DNA of 64,000 bases, from positions 1 to 64,000 of the forward strand of contig JAPLCA010000034.1 in the NCBI GenBank assembly GCA_026392465.1, given 5' to 3'. The stretch comes from Propionibacteriales bacterium. GTDB taxonomy: Bacteria > Actinomycetota > Actinomycetes > Propionibacteriales > Nocardioidaceae. The position numbers were made by a program, and so were the translations under genes. Positions within the stretch are counted from its first letter, which is position 1. The number at the start of each line of letters is the position of its first letter. This document shows positions 43,739-53,627 of this stretch, in pieces. The notes beneath the pieces were generated by a model. It was not told where the DNA came from. It did not search any database and worked only from the letters and a program-made list of their open reading frames with translations.

Positions 43739-43744
43739 TACGGT
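43739..43744 (+). promoter_or_regulatory. Candidate -10 TACGGT upstream of the GMC oxidoreductase
   Basis: TACGGT lies 40 bases before the ATG at 43785 in the gap after menD, within GTGAC-rich repeats. It would give a short leader that includes GAGAGGA as the ribosome binding site. Confidence 0.35.
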
Positions 43745-43784
43745 GAGTGGCGTGCGTCACGTGCGCGCCGACGAGAGGACGGGC

Positions 43785-45380
43785 ATGGGGATCGAGACCT
43801 TCGACTACGTGGTGATCGGGTCGGGCAGCGGCGGCGGCGTGGTCGCCGCGCGACTCACGGAGGACCCCGACGTCCGCGTCCTGCTCCTCGAGGCGGGGCC
43901 GATGGACGACGACGACATGATCCACCTGCCGGCCGGGTTCTCGACGCTGTTCAAGACGTCCTGGGACTGGGGCTACCAGACCACGCCGCAGAAGCACCTC
44001 GGCAATCGTCGGGCCGACTGGCCGCGCATGAAGGCGCTTGGCGGCTGCACGTCGATGAACGCGATGATCTACATCCGCGGCAACCACGCCGACTACGACG
44101 AGTGGCGCGACGCCTACGGCGCGGACGGCTGGGGCTACGACGACGTGCTGCCCTACTTCAAGCGCTCCGAGGGCAACCAGCGGCTGCGCAACTCCTTCCA
44201 CGGCAACGACGGACCGCTGCACGTCGAGGACCGGCGCCACGACCACGAGCTGAGCCACGCGTTCGTCGAGTCGGCCGTCGCGAACGGCATGAAGCGCACC
44301 GACGACTTCAACGGTGCGGAGCAGGAGGGTGCGGGGCTCTACCAGGTCACGTGCCGCAAGGGCCGACGCTGGTCGGTCGCCGACGCCTACATCCGGCCTG
44401 CCCTCTCGCGCCCGAACCTGGTGCTGCGCACCGAGGCGTTCGTGACGTCGATCGACCTCGAGGGGAAGAAGGGTGCCAAGCGCGCGGTCGGCGTCACCTA
44501 CCGGCGGGGCGCGTTCACCGAGACGGTGCGCGTGAACGCCGAGGTCGTCCTCGCGGGCGGAGCCGTCAACAGCCCCCAGCTCCTCATGCTCTCCGGCATC
44601 GGCCCCACCGCGCACCTGAAGGACCACGGCATCGACGTCCAGGTCGACCTGCCCGGCGTCGGGCAGAACCTGCAGGACCACCCGGTCTCCGGCGTCCTGG
44701 CGCACACCCAGGGCACGACCGACCTCGCCGCGTCGCTCAACCTGCCGCAGCTGCTGAAGGCCCAGAAGCTCGGCCGCGGCCCGCTCACGTCGAACGTCGC
44801 CGAGGCCGGCGCGTTCTTCACCTCCCGCGACGACCTCGACCTGCCCGACCTGCAGTTCCACTTCGCGCCCACCGGCTTCTGGGACAACGGCCTGCACGAG
44901 CCCACGCAACCGGCCCTGACGCTCGCCGCGACGCTCGTGCGCGTGCAGAGCCGGGGGCACGTGCGGCTCCGGTCGGCCGACCCGTCCTGGAAGCCGGAGA
45001 TCGAGGCCGGCTACCTCGACGACCGCGCCGACCTCGAGGCGCTCGCGGCCGGCATCCGCCGTGCCTGCGAGATCCTCAAGGACGGTCCCCTCGCCCGGTA
45101 CGTCAAGGCGCCGTGGGAGCCCGCGTCGCTCGACCCCACCGACGACCAGGTGTACGCCTCGATCAACCGGCTCTGCCAGACCCTCTACCACCCCGTCGCG
45201 ACCTGCGCGATGGGCACCGGCGACGAGAGCGTCGTCGACCCGCAGCTGCGCGTGCGCGGCGTCGAGGGCCTGCGCGTCGCCGACGCCTCCGTCATGCCCG
45301 CGGTCCCGCGCGGCAACACCAACGCCCCCACGATCATGGTCGGCGAGAAGGCCGCCGACCTGCTGAAGGAGTCCCGATGA
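43785..45380 (+). CDS. GMC-family FAD oxidoreductase (choline dehydrogenase-like)
   Basis: A 531-residue flavoenzyme. The FAD motif is YVVIGSGSGGGVVAARL (about 8-24). The GMC signatures are WPRMKALGGCTSMNAMIYIR (about 78) and GGAVNSPQLLMLSGIG (about 261). The active-site His lies in LYHPVATCAMG (about 468), with PAVPRGNTNAPTIMVGEKAA near the end. It oxidises an alcohol to an aldehyde. The partner dehydrogenase overlaps it by four bases. Choline is a possible substrate but is not proven by the sequence. Confidence 0.88.
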   Translation: MGIETFDYVVIGSGSGGGVVAARLTEDPDVRVLLLEAGPMDDDDMIHLPAGFSTLFKTSWDWGYQTTPQKHLGNRRADWPRMKALGGCTSMNAMIYIRGNHADYDEWRDAYGADGWGYDDVLPYFKRSEGNQRLRNSFHGNDGPLHVEDRRHDHELSHAFVESAVANGMKRTDDFNGAEQEGAGLYQVTCRKGRRWSVADAYIRPALSRPNLVLRTEAFVTSIDLEGKKGAKRAVGVTYRRGAFTETVRVNAEVVLAGGAVNSPQLLMLSGIGPTAHLKDHGIDVQVDLPGVGQNLQDHPVSGVLAHTQGTTDLAASLNLPQLLKAQKLGRGPLTSNVAEAGAFFTSRDDLDLPDLQFHFAPTGFWDNGLHEPTQPALTLAATLVRVQSRGHVRLRSADPSWKPEIEAGYLDDRADLEALAAGIRRACEILKDGPLARYVKAPWEPASLDPTDDQVYASINRLCQTLYHPVATCAMGTGDESVVDPQLRVRGVEGLRVADASVMPAVPRGNTNAPTIMVGEKAADLLKESR

Positions 45381-46921
45381 CCTCGACGTTCGACCGCCAC
45401 CCGTCTCCGCCGCCCACCTCCGCCTCGGTCCCCGCCGACGGGGTGGAGACCTTCGAGTCGCTCGACCCGGCCACCGGAGACCTCGTCGGCGTGCACCCGG
45501 TCGCCGGTCCGGAGGACGTCGCCCTCGCCGTCGAGCGGGCGCGCGACGCCGCCGAGTGGTGGGGCGCGCTGAGCTTCGACGAGCGCGCCGAGCACCTGCT
45601 CACGTGGCGCAGCGTCATCACCCGCCGGATCGCGCAGCTCTCGGAGCTGTCGCACCGCGAGACCGGCAAGCCGATCCCCGACGCCCAGCTCGAGATCGCG
45701 CTGGCCATCGACCACGTCGCCTGGGCCGCCAAGCACGCCAAGAAGGTGCTCGGCCCGCAGCGCGTCGCCTCCGGCCTCGTCATGGCCAACCAGAAGTCGA
45801 CCGTGGAGTACAAGCCGCTCGGCGTCGTCGGCGTCATCGGCCCGTGGAACTACCCGGTCTTCACCCCGATGGGCTCGATCGCGTACGCGCTGGCGGCCGG
45901 CAACACGGTCGTGTTCAAGCCGAGCGAGTACACGCCGGGCGTCGGCGTGTGGCTCGCCGAGACCTTCGCCGAGGTGGTGGGTGGCATCCCGGTGCTGCAG
46001 GCGATCACCGGGCTCGGCGCCACGGGTGCCGCGCTGTGCACCTCCGGTGTCGACAAGCTGGCGTTCACCGGCTCGACGGCCACCGGCAAGAAGGTCATGG
46101 CGGCGTGCGCCGAGCGCCTGACCCCCGTCGTCATCGAGGCGGGCGGCAAGGACTCGCTCATCGTCGACGAGGACGCGAACATCGCCAAGGCCGCGGAGGC
46201 CGCGCTGTGGGGCGGCATGTCCAACGCGGGCCAGACGTGCATCGGCACCGAGCGCGTCTACGTGCACGAGAAGGTCTTTGACGCGTTCGTCGCCGAGATC
46301 ACCGAGCAGGCCCGGGGGCTGCGCGCCGGCACCGACGCGGGCGCCAAGATCGGCCCGATCACGATGCCGTCGCAGGTCGACGTCATCCGGGGTCACGTCC
46401 AGGACGCGCTCGACCGGGGCGCCACGGCCGTCGTCGGCGGCGCCGACGCGGTCGGGGAGCGCTTCGTGCAGCCGACGATCCTCACGCACGTGCCCGAGAC
46501 GTCGACGGCGATCACCGAGGAGACGTTCGGGCCCACCCTCGCCGTCAACCCGGTCCGCGACATGGACGAGGCGGTCCGCCTCACCAACGCGGGCAAGTAC
46601 GGGCTCGCGGGAGCGGTGTTCTCCAAGCGCAACGGCGTGGAGATCGCCCGGCGCATCCGCTCGGGCATGACGTCGGTCAACGGCATCATCACGTTCGCGG
46701 GCGTGCCCGGCCTCCCGTTCGGCGGCGTCGGGCAGTCGGGCTTCGGCCGTATCCACGGCCCCGACGGGCTCAGGGAGTTCACCTACGCGAAGGCGATCAC
46801 GCAGCAGCGCTACGCACCGCTGCTCAACCTCACGTCGTTCAAGCGGGCCGCGAAGGACGAGAAGGGCCTGAACCTCGTCGTCACGCTGCTGCACGGCGGC
46901 AAGAAGACGCTGAAGCCGTAG
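45377..46921 (+). CDS. Aldehyde dehydrogenase
   Basis: A 514-residue NAD(P)-dependent enzyme. VIGPWNYPVFTPMGS (about 154) binds the cofactor. The catalytic Glu is in VVIEAGGKDSLIV (about 254) and the nucleophilic Cys in SNAGQTCIGTERVYV (about 288). The C-terminal LPFGGVGQSGFGRIHG is conserved. It is translationally coupled to the GMC gene, so the pair oxidises an alcohol to an acid. Betaine aldehyde or other substrates are possible. Confidence 0.9.
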   Translation: MTSTFDRHPSPPPTSASVPADGVETFESLDPATGDLVGVHPVAGPEDVALAVERARDAAEWWGALSFDERAEHLLTWRSVITRRIAQLSELSHRETGKPIPDAQLEIALAIDHVAWAAKHAKKVLGPQRVASGLVMANQKSTVEYKPLGVVGVIGPWNYPVFTPMGSIAYALAAGNTVVFKPSEYTPGVGVWLAETFAEVVGGIPVLQAITGLGATGAALCTSGVDKLAFTGSTATGKKVMAACAERLTPVVIEAGGKDSLIVDEDANIAKAAEAALWGGMSNAGQTCIGTERVYVHEKVFDAFVAEITEQARGLRAGTDAGAKIGPITMPSQVDVIRGHVQDALDRGATAVVGGADAVGERFVQPTILTHVPETSTAITEETFGPTLAVNPVRDMDEAVRLTNAGKYGLAGAVFSKRNGVEIARRIRSGMTSVNGIITFAGVPGLPFGGVGQSGFGRIHGPDGLREFTYAKAITQQRYAPLLNLTSFKRAAKDEKGLNLVVTLLHGGKKTLKP

Positions 46922-46932
46922 TCCGGCGGTGC

Positions 46933-46978
46933 CCGACGGGCCCGCACCCCTCTCCCGGAGGCGGTGCGGGCCCGTCGG
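46933..46978 (+). terminator. 16-bp hairpin after the aldehyde dehydrogenase gene
   Basis: CCGACGGGCCCGCACC (46933-46948) pairs perfectly with 46963-46978 around a 14-base loop, starting 11 bases after the stop. There is no T-run, typical of GC-rich actinobacterial terminators. Confidence 0.75.
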
Positions 46979-46986
46979 CGTCGGAC

Positions 46987-47033
46987 CTGAGGTAGCGGAT
47001 AGGGCATCTGCCCGATGTGGCGGCCTACCTCAG
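46987..47033. promoter_or_regulatory. Dyad CTGAGGTAG-N29-CTACCTCAG
   Basis: Nine-base perfect arms (46987-46995 and 47025-47033) enclose a second small hairpin GGGCATCTGCCC. It precedes a 64-codon gene by 45 bases and could be an operator or a leader structure. Confidence 0.4.
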
Positions 47034-47078
47034 ACGGCGACGGTGGAGGGGTTCCCGAGCCGCAGAAGAGGTACCGCC

Positions 47079-47273
47079 ATGATCCTCGACCCGCTGGGCT
47101 ACGTGCCCACCGAGATCGCCCTCCGCACGACGATCGCCCGCAACGCGTTCGCCGCCCAGCCGCGCCGTCCCCGCCGTCGCCGGACCCACCGTCGACTCGT
47201 GCAGTGGACGGTCCCGACCTTCCCCGACGGCACCAGGACGACCACGCGCCGGCACGCCGACGGCACCGCGTGA
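47079..47273 (+). CDS. Small hypothetical protein, 64 residues
   Basis: The sequence runs [20 protein letters not shown], then a basic centre ([15 protein letters not shown]) and ends [16 protein letters not shown] lies about eight bases before the ATG, a good ribosome binding site. No family is recognised, and the Arg-rich centre suggests nucleic-acid or membrane contact only weakly. It could instead be a leader peptide for the regulator that follows. Confidence 0.45.
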   Translation: MILDPLGYVPTEIALRTTIARNAFAAQPRRPRRRRTHRRLVQWTVPTFPDGTRTTTRRHADGTA

Positions 47274-47304
47274 CGTCGCGCGCCGACCATCGGCGCGCGA
47301 CGGC

Positions 47305-50181
47305 ATGATGGAGGCCGTGCACAGTCCGATCGTCGGCCGCGACGCCGTCCTCGACGAGCTCGACGGGGCGCTGGGCCTCGACGGCTCGACGCCCGGCCGT
47401 GCCGTGCTGCTCGGCGGCGACGCCGGCATCGGCAAGACGCGCGTCGTCGACGAGACCGTCGAGCGGGCGCGCGCGGCCGGGGTGCGCGTGCTCGTCGGAC
47501 ACTGCCTCGACCTCGGCGAGCACGTGCCGGCCTTCCAGCCCGTCGCCGACGCGCTCGCCGGCCTCGACGCGACGTCGTCGGCCGACGACGTGGTGGGGCT
47601 CGGCGAGCTCGCCACGTCGCTGCCCGCCCTCGCGGTGCTCCGGTCCGGCGGCGTGGGCGAGGACGACGGCGACCGGCTGCGTGCCGACGTCGTCGCGGCG
47701 GTCGCGCGCACGCTCGAGCACCTCGCGGCCGCGGGTCCCGTGCTGCTCGTCCTGGAGGACCTGCACTGGGCCGACGCCTCCACGCGTCACCTCGTCCGCT
47801 ACCTGCTCGGCCGTCGGTTCGTCCGCCCGGTCGGGCTCCTGCTCTCCTTCCGCAGCGACGACCTGCACCGTCGGCACCCGCTGCGTCCGGCGCTCGCGGA
47901 GTGGACGCGGCTGCCGTCGGTGCACCGGATCGACCTCGCGCCGCTCGACGACGCGGCCATGGCCGACCTGCTGAGAGGCCGGACGTCCCGCGACCTCACC
48001 GCGGACGGCGTCGACACGATCCTGGCCCGGGCCGAGGGCAACGCCTTCTACGCCGAGGAGCTGCTGGACGCCGGCCTGGCGGGCGGGTCGCTGCCGGAGA
48101 ACCTCGCCGACCTCCTGCTCGTCCGGGTGGACCGGTTGCACGACGACGCCCGGGCGGTCGTGCGGGCGGTCGCGTGCGCGGGCGGTCCCGTCGCCGACGC
48201 GCTCCTGCGGCGGGCGGTCGAGACCGTGGGTCCGGTGGACGACGCCCTGCGCGAGGCCGTCGACCTGAAGGTGCTCGTGCCCGTCGGCGAGGCGCTGCGG
48301 TTCCGTCACGCCCTGCTGGCCGAGGCCGTGCTCGACGACCTGCTGCCGGGGGAGCGCCGTCGGGTGCACGCCGCGTTCCTGCGGGCGCTGGAGGCCGACC
48401 CCGGTCCGGTCGCCGCGGCCACCGTCGCCCTCCACGCGCACGGCGCCGGAGAGCCGGCGCTCGCCTTCGAGGCCGACCTGCGTGCGGCCGACGAGGCCCG
48501 GCGGGTCGGCGGACACGACGAGGCCGCGGGGCACCTGCAGCGCGCGCTCGCGGTCGTCGACCACGCGCCCGAGGGCCACGACGTCGTCGGTCTCGTGACG
48601 CTGACCGCCGACACCCTGCTCGCCTCCGGTCGGTTGCGGACGGCCGGTGCGCTGCTCGCCGACCACCTCGAGCGCGAGCCGCGCGGCGAGGGTCGGGCGC
48701 GGCTGCTGTACACCCAGGGGCAGATCACCTACCTCGGCGGGACCGACGCCGAGGCCGACGCGGCGAGCCGTGCCGCCCTCGCGGCGGCGGAGGACGCCTC
48801 GGTGGCCGTCCGGGCGCGCGTGGAGTCGTTGCGCGCCCAGGTGGCGTCGACGCTCGGCCTGCTCGACGAGTCGCTCGAACGCGCGGAGACGGCGCTGCGG
48901 CTGGCCGAGCAGGCCGGTGACGACCAGACGGTGGCCGAGGCGCAGACGACGCTGCTGCGGGTGCTCGCGCGCACCGGCGCGGACACCGCGGGCACGCGCG
49001 AGGGGTACCTCGAGCTGGCCGAGGCGGCGCGGGTCCGGGGCGACGTCCACGGCGAGCTGCGGGCGTGGCACCACCTGGCCTTCTCGCACTTCAACGCCGG
49101 CGAGCTCGACCGCGCCGACCACTACTTCCGGGTCTGTCTCGAGCGTGGCCGGGCCACCGGTCGTCCCTGGGCGCCCTACGGCTTCGACGGCCGCTTCTTC
49201 GCCGCGCTCGTGGCCTACCTGCGGGGCGACTGGGAGGAGGTCGCGGTCCTCGCCCGGGACCTCCGGGGGGCGACGCGGCTCGCCCGTGCCTGCCTGCAGG
49301 CCGTCGGGATGCTCGTGGCAGCAGGGCGTGGGATGCCCGTACCGGCCGACGTCGTCACGTCGGTGCGGGCGCGGTGGGACCTCGACCTCGCCCTTGCCGT
49401 GCACAGCGGCACCGCCCTCGTCGACGCCGCGGCCGACGCGCACGGCGCGATCCAGGCCCACGACGAGCTGGTCGCCACGCTCGACGCGGTCTGGCGCGAC
49501 CACCTCGGGCCGCAGCGGCTGCGCCTCGGCGGGCTGCTGGTGGGACGTCTCGCCGGCGCGGCGGCCACGAGCGGCGCCGCCGACCGTCGGCTCTTCCTCG
49601 AGGCTGCCGACGCCGCGCTCGTCGCGGCCGAGGAGGCGGCGGCCCTGGCGCCGCGGCTGGGCCCGGAGGGCAGGGCGTGGCTCGTGCGCCTCCGGGCGGA
49701 GCGGCTGCGGCTGCGGTGGCTGGCCGACGTCGACGTCGATGGCACGCTCCTCGAGCGCCTCTGGCGGGAGGCGGTCGAGGCGTTCGACGCCTACGGCGAG
49801 GTCTACGAGCAGGCGCGGTCGCAGGTCCGGCTGGCGCAGGTGCTGCTCGCGTCGGGGAGGCGCGAGGAGGCGGTGCCGCTCGTGGCCGAGGCCAGGGCGA
49901 CGGCGCAGCGGCTCGGGGCCCAGCCTCTCCTCGACGAGGGGGCGGCCCTCGTGCCGGAGCGGTCGGAGGTCCGTGCCGCGGCGCACGCCGTCGCACTCAC
50001 TCCCCGCGAGCGCGAGGTGCTGTCACTCGTGGCCGAGGGGCGCAGCAACGGGGAGGTCGCGGCGCGGCTGTTCATCAGCACCAAGACCGCATCGGTCCAC
50101 GTGTCCCACATCCTCGCCAAGCTTGGTGCGTCGTCGCGCACGGAGGCGGCGGCCGTGGCCCGTCGCGACGGGCTGCTCTGA
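47305..50181 (+). CDS. Large ATP-binding LuxR-family regulator (LAL-like)
   Basis: A 958-residue protein. An N-terminal AAA_16/STAND ATPase has Walker [17 protein letters not shown] (about 33-48) and Walker [16 protein letters not shown] (about 149). A long helical TPR-like middle (about 350-880) follows. The C-terminal LuxR helix-turn-helix is [20 protein letters not shown] to [19 protein letters not shown] (about 897-940). The target genes are unknown. It is convergent with menF, with only three bases between the stops. A GTG at 47317 (after CATGAT and GGAGGCC) is an alternative start. Confidence 0.85.
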   Translation: MMEAVHSPIVGRDAVLDELDGALGLDGSTPGRAVLLGGDAGIGKTRVVDETVERARAAGVRVLVGHCLDLGEHVPAFQPVADALAGLDATSSADDVVGLGELATSLPALAVLRSGGVGEDDGDRLRADVVAAVARTLEHLAAAGPVLLVLEDLHWADASTRHLVRYLLGRRFVRPVGLLLSFRSDDLHRRHPLRPALAEWTRLPSVHRIDLAPLDDAAMADLLRGRTSRDLTADGVDTILARAEGNAFYAEELLDAGLAGGSLPENLADLLLVRVDRLHDDARAVVRAVACAGGPVADALLRRAVETVGPVDDALREAVDLKVLVPVGEALRFRHALLAEAVLDDLLPGERRRVHAAFLRALEADPGPVAAATVALHAHGAGEPALAFEADLRAADEARRVGGHDEAAGHLQRALAVVDHAPEGHDVVGLVTLTADTLLASGRLRTAGALLADHLEREPRGEGRARLLYTQGQITYLGGTDAEADAASRAALAAAEDASVAVRARVESLRAQVASTLGLLDESLERAETALRLAEQAGDDQTVAEAQTTLLRVLARTGADTAGTREGYLELAEAARVRGDVHGELRAWHHLAFSHFNAGELDRADHYFRVCLERGRATGRPWAPYGFDGRFFAALVAYLRGDWEEVAVLARDLRGATRLARACLQAVGMLVAAGRGMPVPADVVTSVRARWDLDLALAVHSGTALVDAAADAHGAIQAHDELVATLDAVWRDHLGPQRLRLGGLLVGRLAGAAATSGAADRRLFLEAADAALVAAEEAAALAPRLGPEGRAWLVRLRAERLRLRWLADVDVDGTLLERLWREAVEAFDAYGEVYEQARSQVRLAQVLLASGRREEAVPLVAEARATAQRLGAQPLLDEGAALVPERSEVRAAAHAVALTPREREVLSLVAEGRSNGEVAARLFISTKTASVHVSHILAKLGASSRTEAAAVARRDGLL

Positions 50182-50184
50182 GCC

Positions 50185-51453
50185 TCAGGCGAGGGCGTCG
50201 AGCACGGGGACGAGCTTGGCCTGGCTCTCGGCCAGCTCGTCGGCCGGCACCGAGTCGGCGACGATGCCGCAGCCCGCGAACAGGCGCACGCGGCGGCCCT
50301 CGTCCTCCAGCTGCGCCGACCGCAGGCCGATGCCCCACTCGCCGTCGCCCTCGGCGCCGATCCAGCCGACCGGCCCGGCGTAGCGTCCGCGGTCGAGCCC
50401 CTCGATCTCGGCGATGAGCGCGACAGCGGCCTCGGTGGGGGTGCCGCCGACCGCCGCCGACGGGTGGAGCGCGGCCACGAGGTTCAGCGCGCTCGCGTCG
50501 CCGCGCAGCACGGCGGTGACGTCGGTGGCCAGGTGCATGACGTTCGGCAGGTGCAGCACGAACGGCGCGTCGGGCACGTTGGTGCTCGAGCAGTGCGGGG
50601 CGAGCGCCTCGGCGACCGAGCGGACGGCGTACTCGTGCTCCTCGAGGTCCTTGCTGGAGCGCGCCAGCGACGCCGCGAGCGCGAGGTCGCGGGTGTCGTC
50701 GCCCGTCCGTCGGATCGTCCCCGCCAGCACGCGCGAGGTCACCAGCCCGCGCTCGAGGCGCACCAGCATCTCCGGCGTGGACCCGAAGAAGCCGTCGACG
50801 TGGAACGTCCAGCACCCGGGGTAGTCGCGGGCCAGCCGGCGCAGCGGCGAGCGGACGTCGAGCGGCGCGTCGAGCTCGGCGACGAGGTCGCGGGCGAGGA
50901 CCACCTTGTCGAGCTGTCCTGCGGAGATGCGGCGCACCGCCTCGGCCACGACGTCCTGCCACGCGTCGCTGTCGACCCATCCGTCGACGAGCTCCACGCC
51001 GTGCGGGTGCTGGGGCGGGTCCGCGGGCGTGAGCGACGGCGGCGACTAGATCGACGTGCCCACGACCGTGACCCAGCTGCGGCCGTCGCGGCGGCCCACG
51101 ACCACCTCGGGCACGACGAGGCTGCTGCCGCGACCGTCGTCGGCGAACGCGAAGCTGCCGAACGCGACCAGCCCGCTGCCGGGCACGTGCACCTCGTCGC
51201 GCGTGACGCTGTGCCGCGTGACCTCGCGCCACCAGCGGTGCGCACGGTCGAACCGGTCGGGTCCGTCGACGGACAGCGACGCGGCACGGCCCCAGCCCAC
51301 CAGCCCGTCACCGTGGTGCACCCAGGCGACTGCGTCGGTGTCGCGGTGCAGCAGCGCGAGCAGCGGACCCGGGTCGTCGACCTCGACGGTGCGAGCGACG
51401 AGCGGCGACGGCAGGGGGGTCGCCGCAGCGGCCACGGGGGGAGGGCTCGTCAC
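50185..51453 (-). pseudogene. menF: Isochorismate synthase interrupted by in-frame TAG
   Basis: A 422-codon chorismate-binding enzyme that supplies isochorismate to MenD. The N-terminal part reads [20 protein letters not shown] to SWVTVVGTSI. Then TAG (51046-51048, codon 136) interrupts, and the same frame continues SPPSLTPADPPQHPHGVELV. The catalytic domain is intact: LDKVVLARDLVAE (about 183), CWTFHVDGFFGSTPEMLVRL, AGTIRRTGDDTRDL, LHPSAAVGGTPTEAA (about 340) and GWIGAEGDGEWGIGLRSA. No ribosome binding site is visible before the internal GTG at 50997. Since menaquinone is normally essential, read-through, a second copy elsewhere or a base-call error is likely. Confidence 0.82.
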
Positions 51454-51485
51454 CCGATCGAGCCTACTCGTGGGACGCTTGCGGG

Positions 51486-52178
51486 GTGAGCCGAGCCGGA
51501 CTGGACAAGGAGCCCCGCGACGTCGCGCGCATGTTCGACACCGTCGCCCAGCGCTACGACGTGACGAACGACGTCCTGTCCCTCGGCCAGGACCGACGCT
51601 GGCGTCGCAGGGTCGTCGACCTCGTCGCCCCGAAGCCGGGCGAGCGCATCCTCGACCTCGCGGCCGGCACCGGGACCTCCAGCGACCCGTTCCGCGAGGC
51701 GGGCGCCACCGTCGTGCCCTGCGACTTCTCCCTCGGCATGCTGCAGGAGGGCCGCAGGCGGTTCTCGCACCTGCCGTTCGTGGCCGGTGACGGGATGCGT
51801 CTGCCGTTCGCCGACGCCTCCTTCGACGCGGTCACGATCTCCTTCGGGCTGCGCAACATCCACGACCCGCTGCAGGGTCTGCGCGAGCTGCGTCGCGTGA
51901 CCCGACCGGGCGGTCGGATCGTCGTGTGCGAGTTCTCCACGCCGACGTGGGAGCCGTTCGCGGCGGTCTACTCGAACTACCTGATGCGTGCGCTGCCGTC
52001 GATCGCGCGCCGCACGTCGTCGAACCCGGAGTCGTACGTGTACCTGGCGGAGTCGATCCGCGCCTGGCCCGACCAGAAGGGCCTCGCCCTGCGCATGGTC
52101 GAGGCGGGCTGGGGTCGGGTCGAGTGGCACAACCTCTCGGGCGGCATCGTCGCCCTGCACCACTCCTTCCGTCCCTGA
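51486..52178 (+). CDS. menG: Demethylmenaquinone methyltransferase
   Basis: A 230-residue SAM-dependent methyltransferase of the UbiE/MenG family, last step of menaquinone synthesis. [20 protein letters not shown] (about 13-32), [15 protein letters not shown] (about 56; SAM motif I) and [21 protein letters not shown] sequence (about 118) are characteristic. It is divergent from menF, with 32 bases between the starts. The GTG has GACGCT six bases upstream, close to the leaderless -10 pattern. Confidence 0.93.
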   Translation: MSRAGLDKEPRDVARMFDTVAQRYDVTNDVLSLGQDRRWRRRVVDLVAPKPGERILDLAAGTGTSSDPFREAGATVVPCDFSLGMLQEGRRRFSHLPFVAGDGMRLPFADASFDAVTISFGLRNIHDPLQGLRELRRVTRPGGRIVVCEFSTPTWEPFAAVYSNYLMRALPSIARRTSSNPESYVYLAESIRAWPDQKGLALRMVEAGWGRVEWHNLSGGIVALHHSFRP

Positions 52179-52263
52179 GGCCCGCACGGGGGTGGCAGAC
52201 CCACCGCTGACGGAGGTGCGTCGGCCGGCGGCCTGGCGCCGCTGGGTCATGACCACCGGTCAC

Positions 52264-52292
52264 TTGCACATGTGCGCGGATGTGCACACAAT
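52264..52292 (+). promoter_or_regulatory. MFS gene promoter with ArsR-like palindromes
   Basis: TTGCAC (52264-52269) and CACAAT (52287-52292) are 17 bases apart, ending five bases before the GTG. They overlap GCACATGTGC (a perfect palindrome) and ATGTGCACA. Inverted arms TGCACAT and ATGTGCA are eight bases apart, as expected for an ArsR/SmtB-type operator. Confidence 0.5.
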
Positions 52293-52297
52293 GAACT

Positions 52298-53527
52298 GTG
52301 CTCACGACGCTGCGTCACCACCCGCGCTACGCCCGGCTCTTCGCCGCCCAGCTGAGCGGTCTGCTCGGCACGGGCGTGCTGACCGTCGCGCTGGCGCTGC
52401 TCGCCGCCGACCTGGCGGGTCCCCGGGCGGCCGGGGTGCTGGCGACGGCGATGACGGTCAAGATCGTCGCCTACGTCGTGCTGTCGCCCTGGATCGCGCG
52501 GCTGACCGCCGGGTGGGCGCCGGTACGCGTGCTGGTGGGTGCCGACGTCGTGCGCGTCGCGGTCGCGGCGTCGCTGCCGCTGGTCGACGCCACCTGGCAG
52601 GTCTACGTGCTCGTCCTGGTGCTGCAGGCTGCGTCCGCCGGGTTCACGCCCTCCTACCAGGCACTGCTGCCACGGGTGCTGCCCGAGGAGGACGACTACC
52701 GCCAGGCGCTGTCGCTGTCGAGGGTCGCGTACGACGCGGAGGCGGTGGTGAGTCCCGCCCTCGCCGCGCTGGCGCTCGTGCTGGTCGATGCCCGTTCACT
52801 GTTCCTGCTGTCCGCGGTCGGGTTCGTCGGCTCGCTGGCCTGGGTGCTGGCGGCGCGGCCGCCCGCCGCGGCCGCGTCGGCGGGGGAGCGGGAGGACCGC
52901 GGCGGCGGGTTCGTGGCGTTCGTGCGGGTGCCCGACCTGCGGCGGCTGCTCCTGCTGGACCTCGTCGCCGCCTGTGCCTACGCGTCGGCCCTCGTCCTCA
53001 CGGCGACGCTGGTCGCGGACATGGGGTGGGGCGAGCCCCAGGTCGGTGTGGTGCTCGCCGTGTTCGGCGCCGGGTCGGTGGTCGGCGCGGTGCTCGTCTC
53101 CCGCTGGGCAGGGGGGCCGTGGGGGCCGATGTGCTGCGGCGCGGGTGTCGTGGCCGTGACGCTGCTCGCCGCCTCCGTGGTCGGTGACGCCGGTGCGGGC
53201 CTCGTCGTCACGTGGGCCGTCCTCGGCCTGGGGTCGTCGCTGGTCCTCACGCCGTCGGGGCAGGTGCTGCGGGCGCAGGGGGAGGGGCGACGGCTGACGC
53301 TCCTCTTCGCAGGACACTTCGCCTGGTCGCACGCCTGCTACCTGCTCACCTACCCCCTCGCCGGGCTCGTGGCCGTGCGCGCGACGCCGGACGTCGCCCT
53401 CGCCGTCCTGAGCGGCCTCGCCCTCGTCGCCTCCCTCGCCGCGCTGCACCCCCACCCCGCCCCCGCCCGCCGGTTTGCGTGGGGCCCCACGCCAACCGGC
53501 TCCCCCCACCGCCAACATGCGGCCTGA
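52298..53527 (+). CDS. MFS transporter
   Basis: A 409-residue major-facilitator protein with about 11-12 hydrophobic segments. The N-terminus (RYARLFAAQLSGLLGTGVLT) and the loop PWIARLTAGWAPVRVLVGAD fit the family of drug/metal exporters often paired with ArsR regulators. The substrate is unknown; the neighbour suggests a metal or a toxic compound. The last codons overlap a 28-base palindrome. Confidence 0.8.
   Translation: MLTTLRHHPRYARLFAAQLSGLLGTGVLTVALALLAADLAGPRAAGVLATAMTVKIVAYVVLSPWIARLTAGWAPVRVLVGADVVRVAVAASLPLVDATWQVYVLVLVLQAASAGFTPSYQALLPRVLPEEDDYRQALSLSRVAYDAEAVVSPALAALALVLVDARSLFLLSAVGFVGSLAWVLAARPPAAAASAGEREDRGGGFVAFVRVPDLRRLLLLDLVAACAYASALVLTATLVADMGWGEPQVGVVLAVFGAGSVVGAVLVSRWAGGPWGPMCCGAGVVAVTLLAASVVGDAGAGLVVTWAVLGLGSSLVLTPSGQVLRAQGEGRRLTLLFAGHFAWSHACYLLTYPLAGLVAVRATPDVALAVLSGLALVASLAALHPHPAPARRFAWGPTPTGSPHRQHAA
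53471..53498. repeat. 28-base palindrome at the 3' end of the MFS gene
   Basis: CGGTTTGCGTGGGG (53471-53484) pairs with CCCCACGCCAACCG with one mismatch. A related hairpin, GCGCGTTT to AAACGCGC with a GGGGGCCCCAC core, lies at 53529-53562. Both share the GTGGGG-CCCCAC centre and probably act as terminators. Confidence 0.65.
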
Positions 53528-53528
53528 G

Positions 53529-53562
53529 CGCGCGTTTGGGTGGGGGCCCCACGTAAACGCGC
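53529..53562. terminator. Hairpin after the MFS gene
   Basis: GCGCGTTT (53529-53536) and AAACGCGC (53555-53562) enclose an imperfect GGTGGGGGCCCCAC core. It begins two bases after the MFS stop. Confidence 0.55.
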
Positions 53563-53627
53563 ACGGGCGGGAGGGTGCGACCGGCGCGCCGACCCCTCGG
53601 CGACCCCGGCTGCGACACAATGACGAC

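Noticed and set aside
46810..49986. 1058-codon minus-strand frame
   Set aside because: It is antisense to the LuxR regulator and part of the aldehyde dehydrogenase gene, both with clear motifs. It has no recognisable domain and is a GC-bias shadow.
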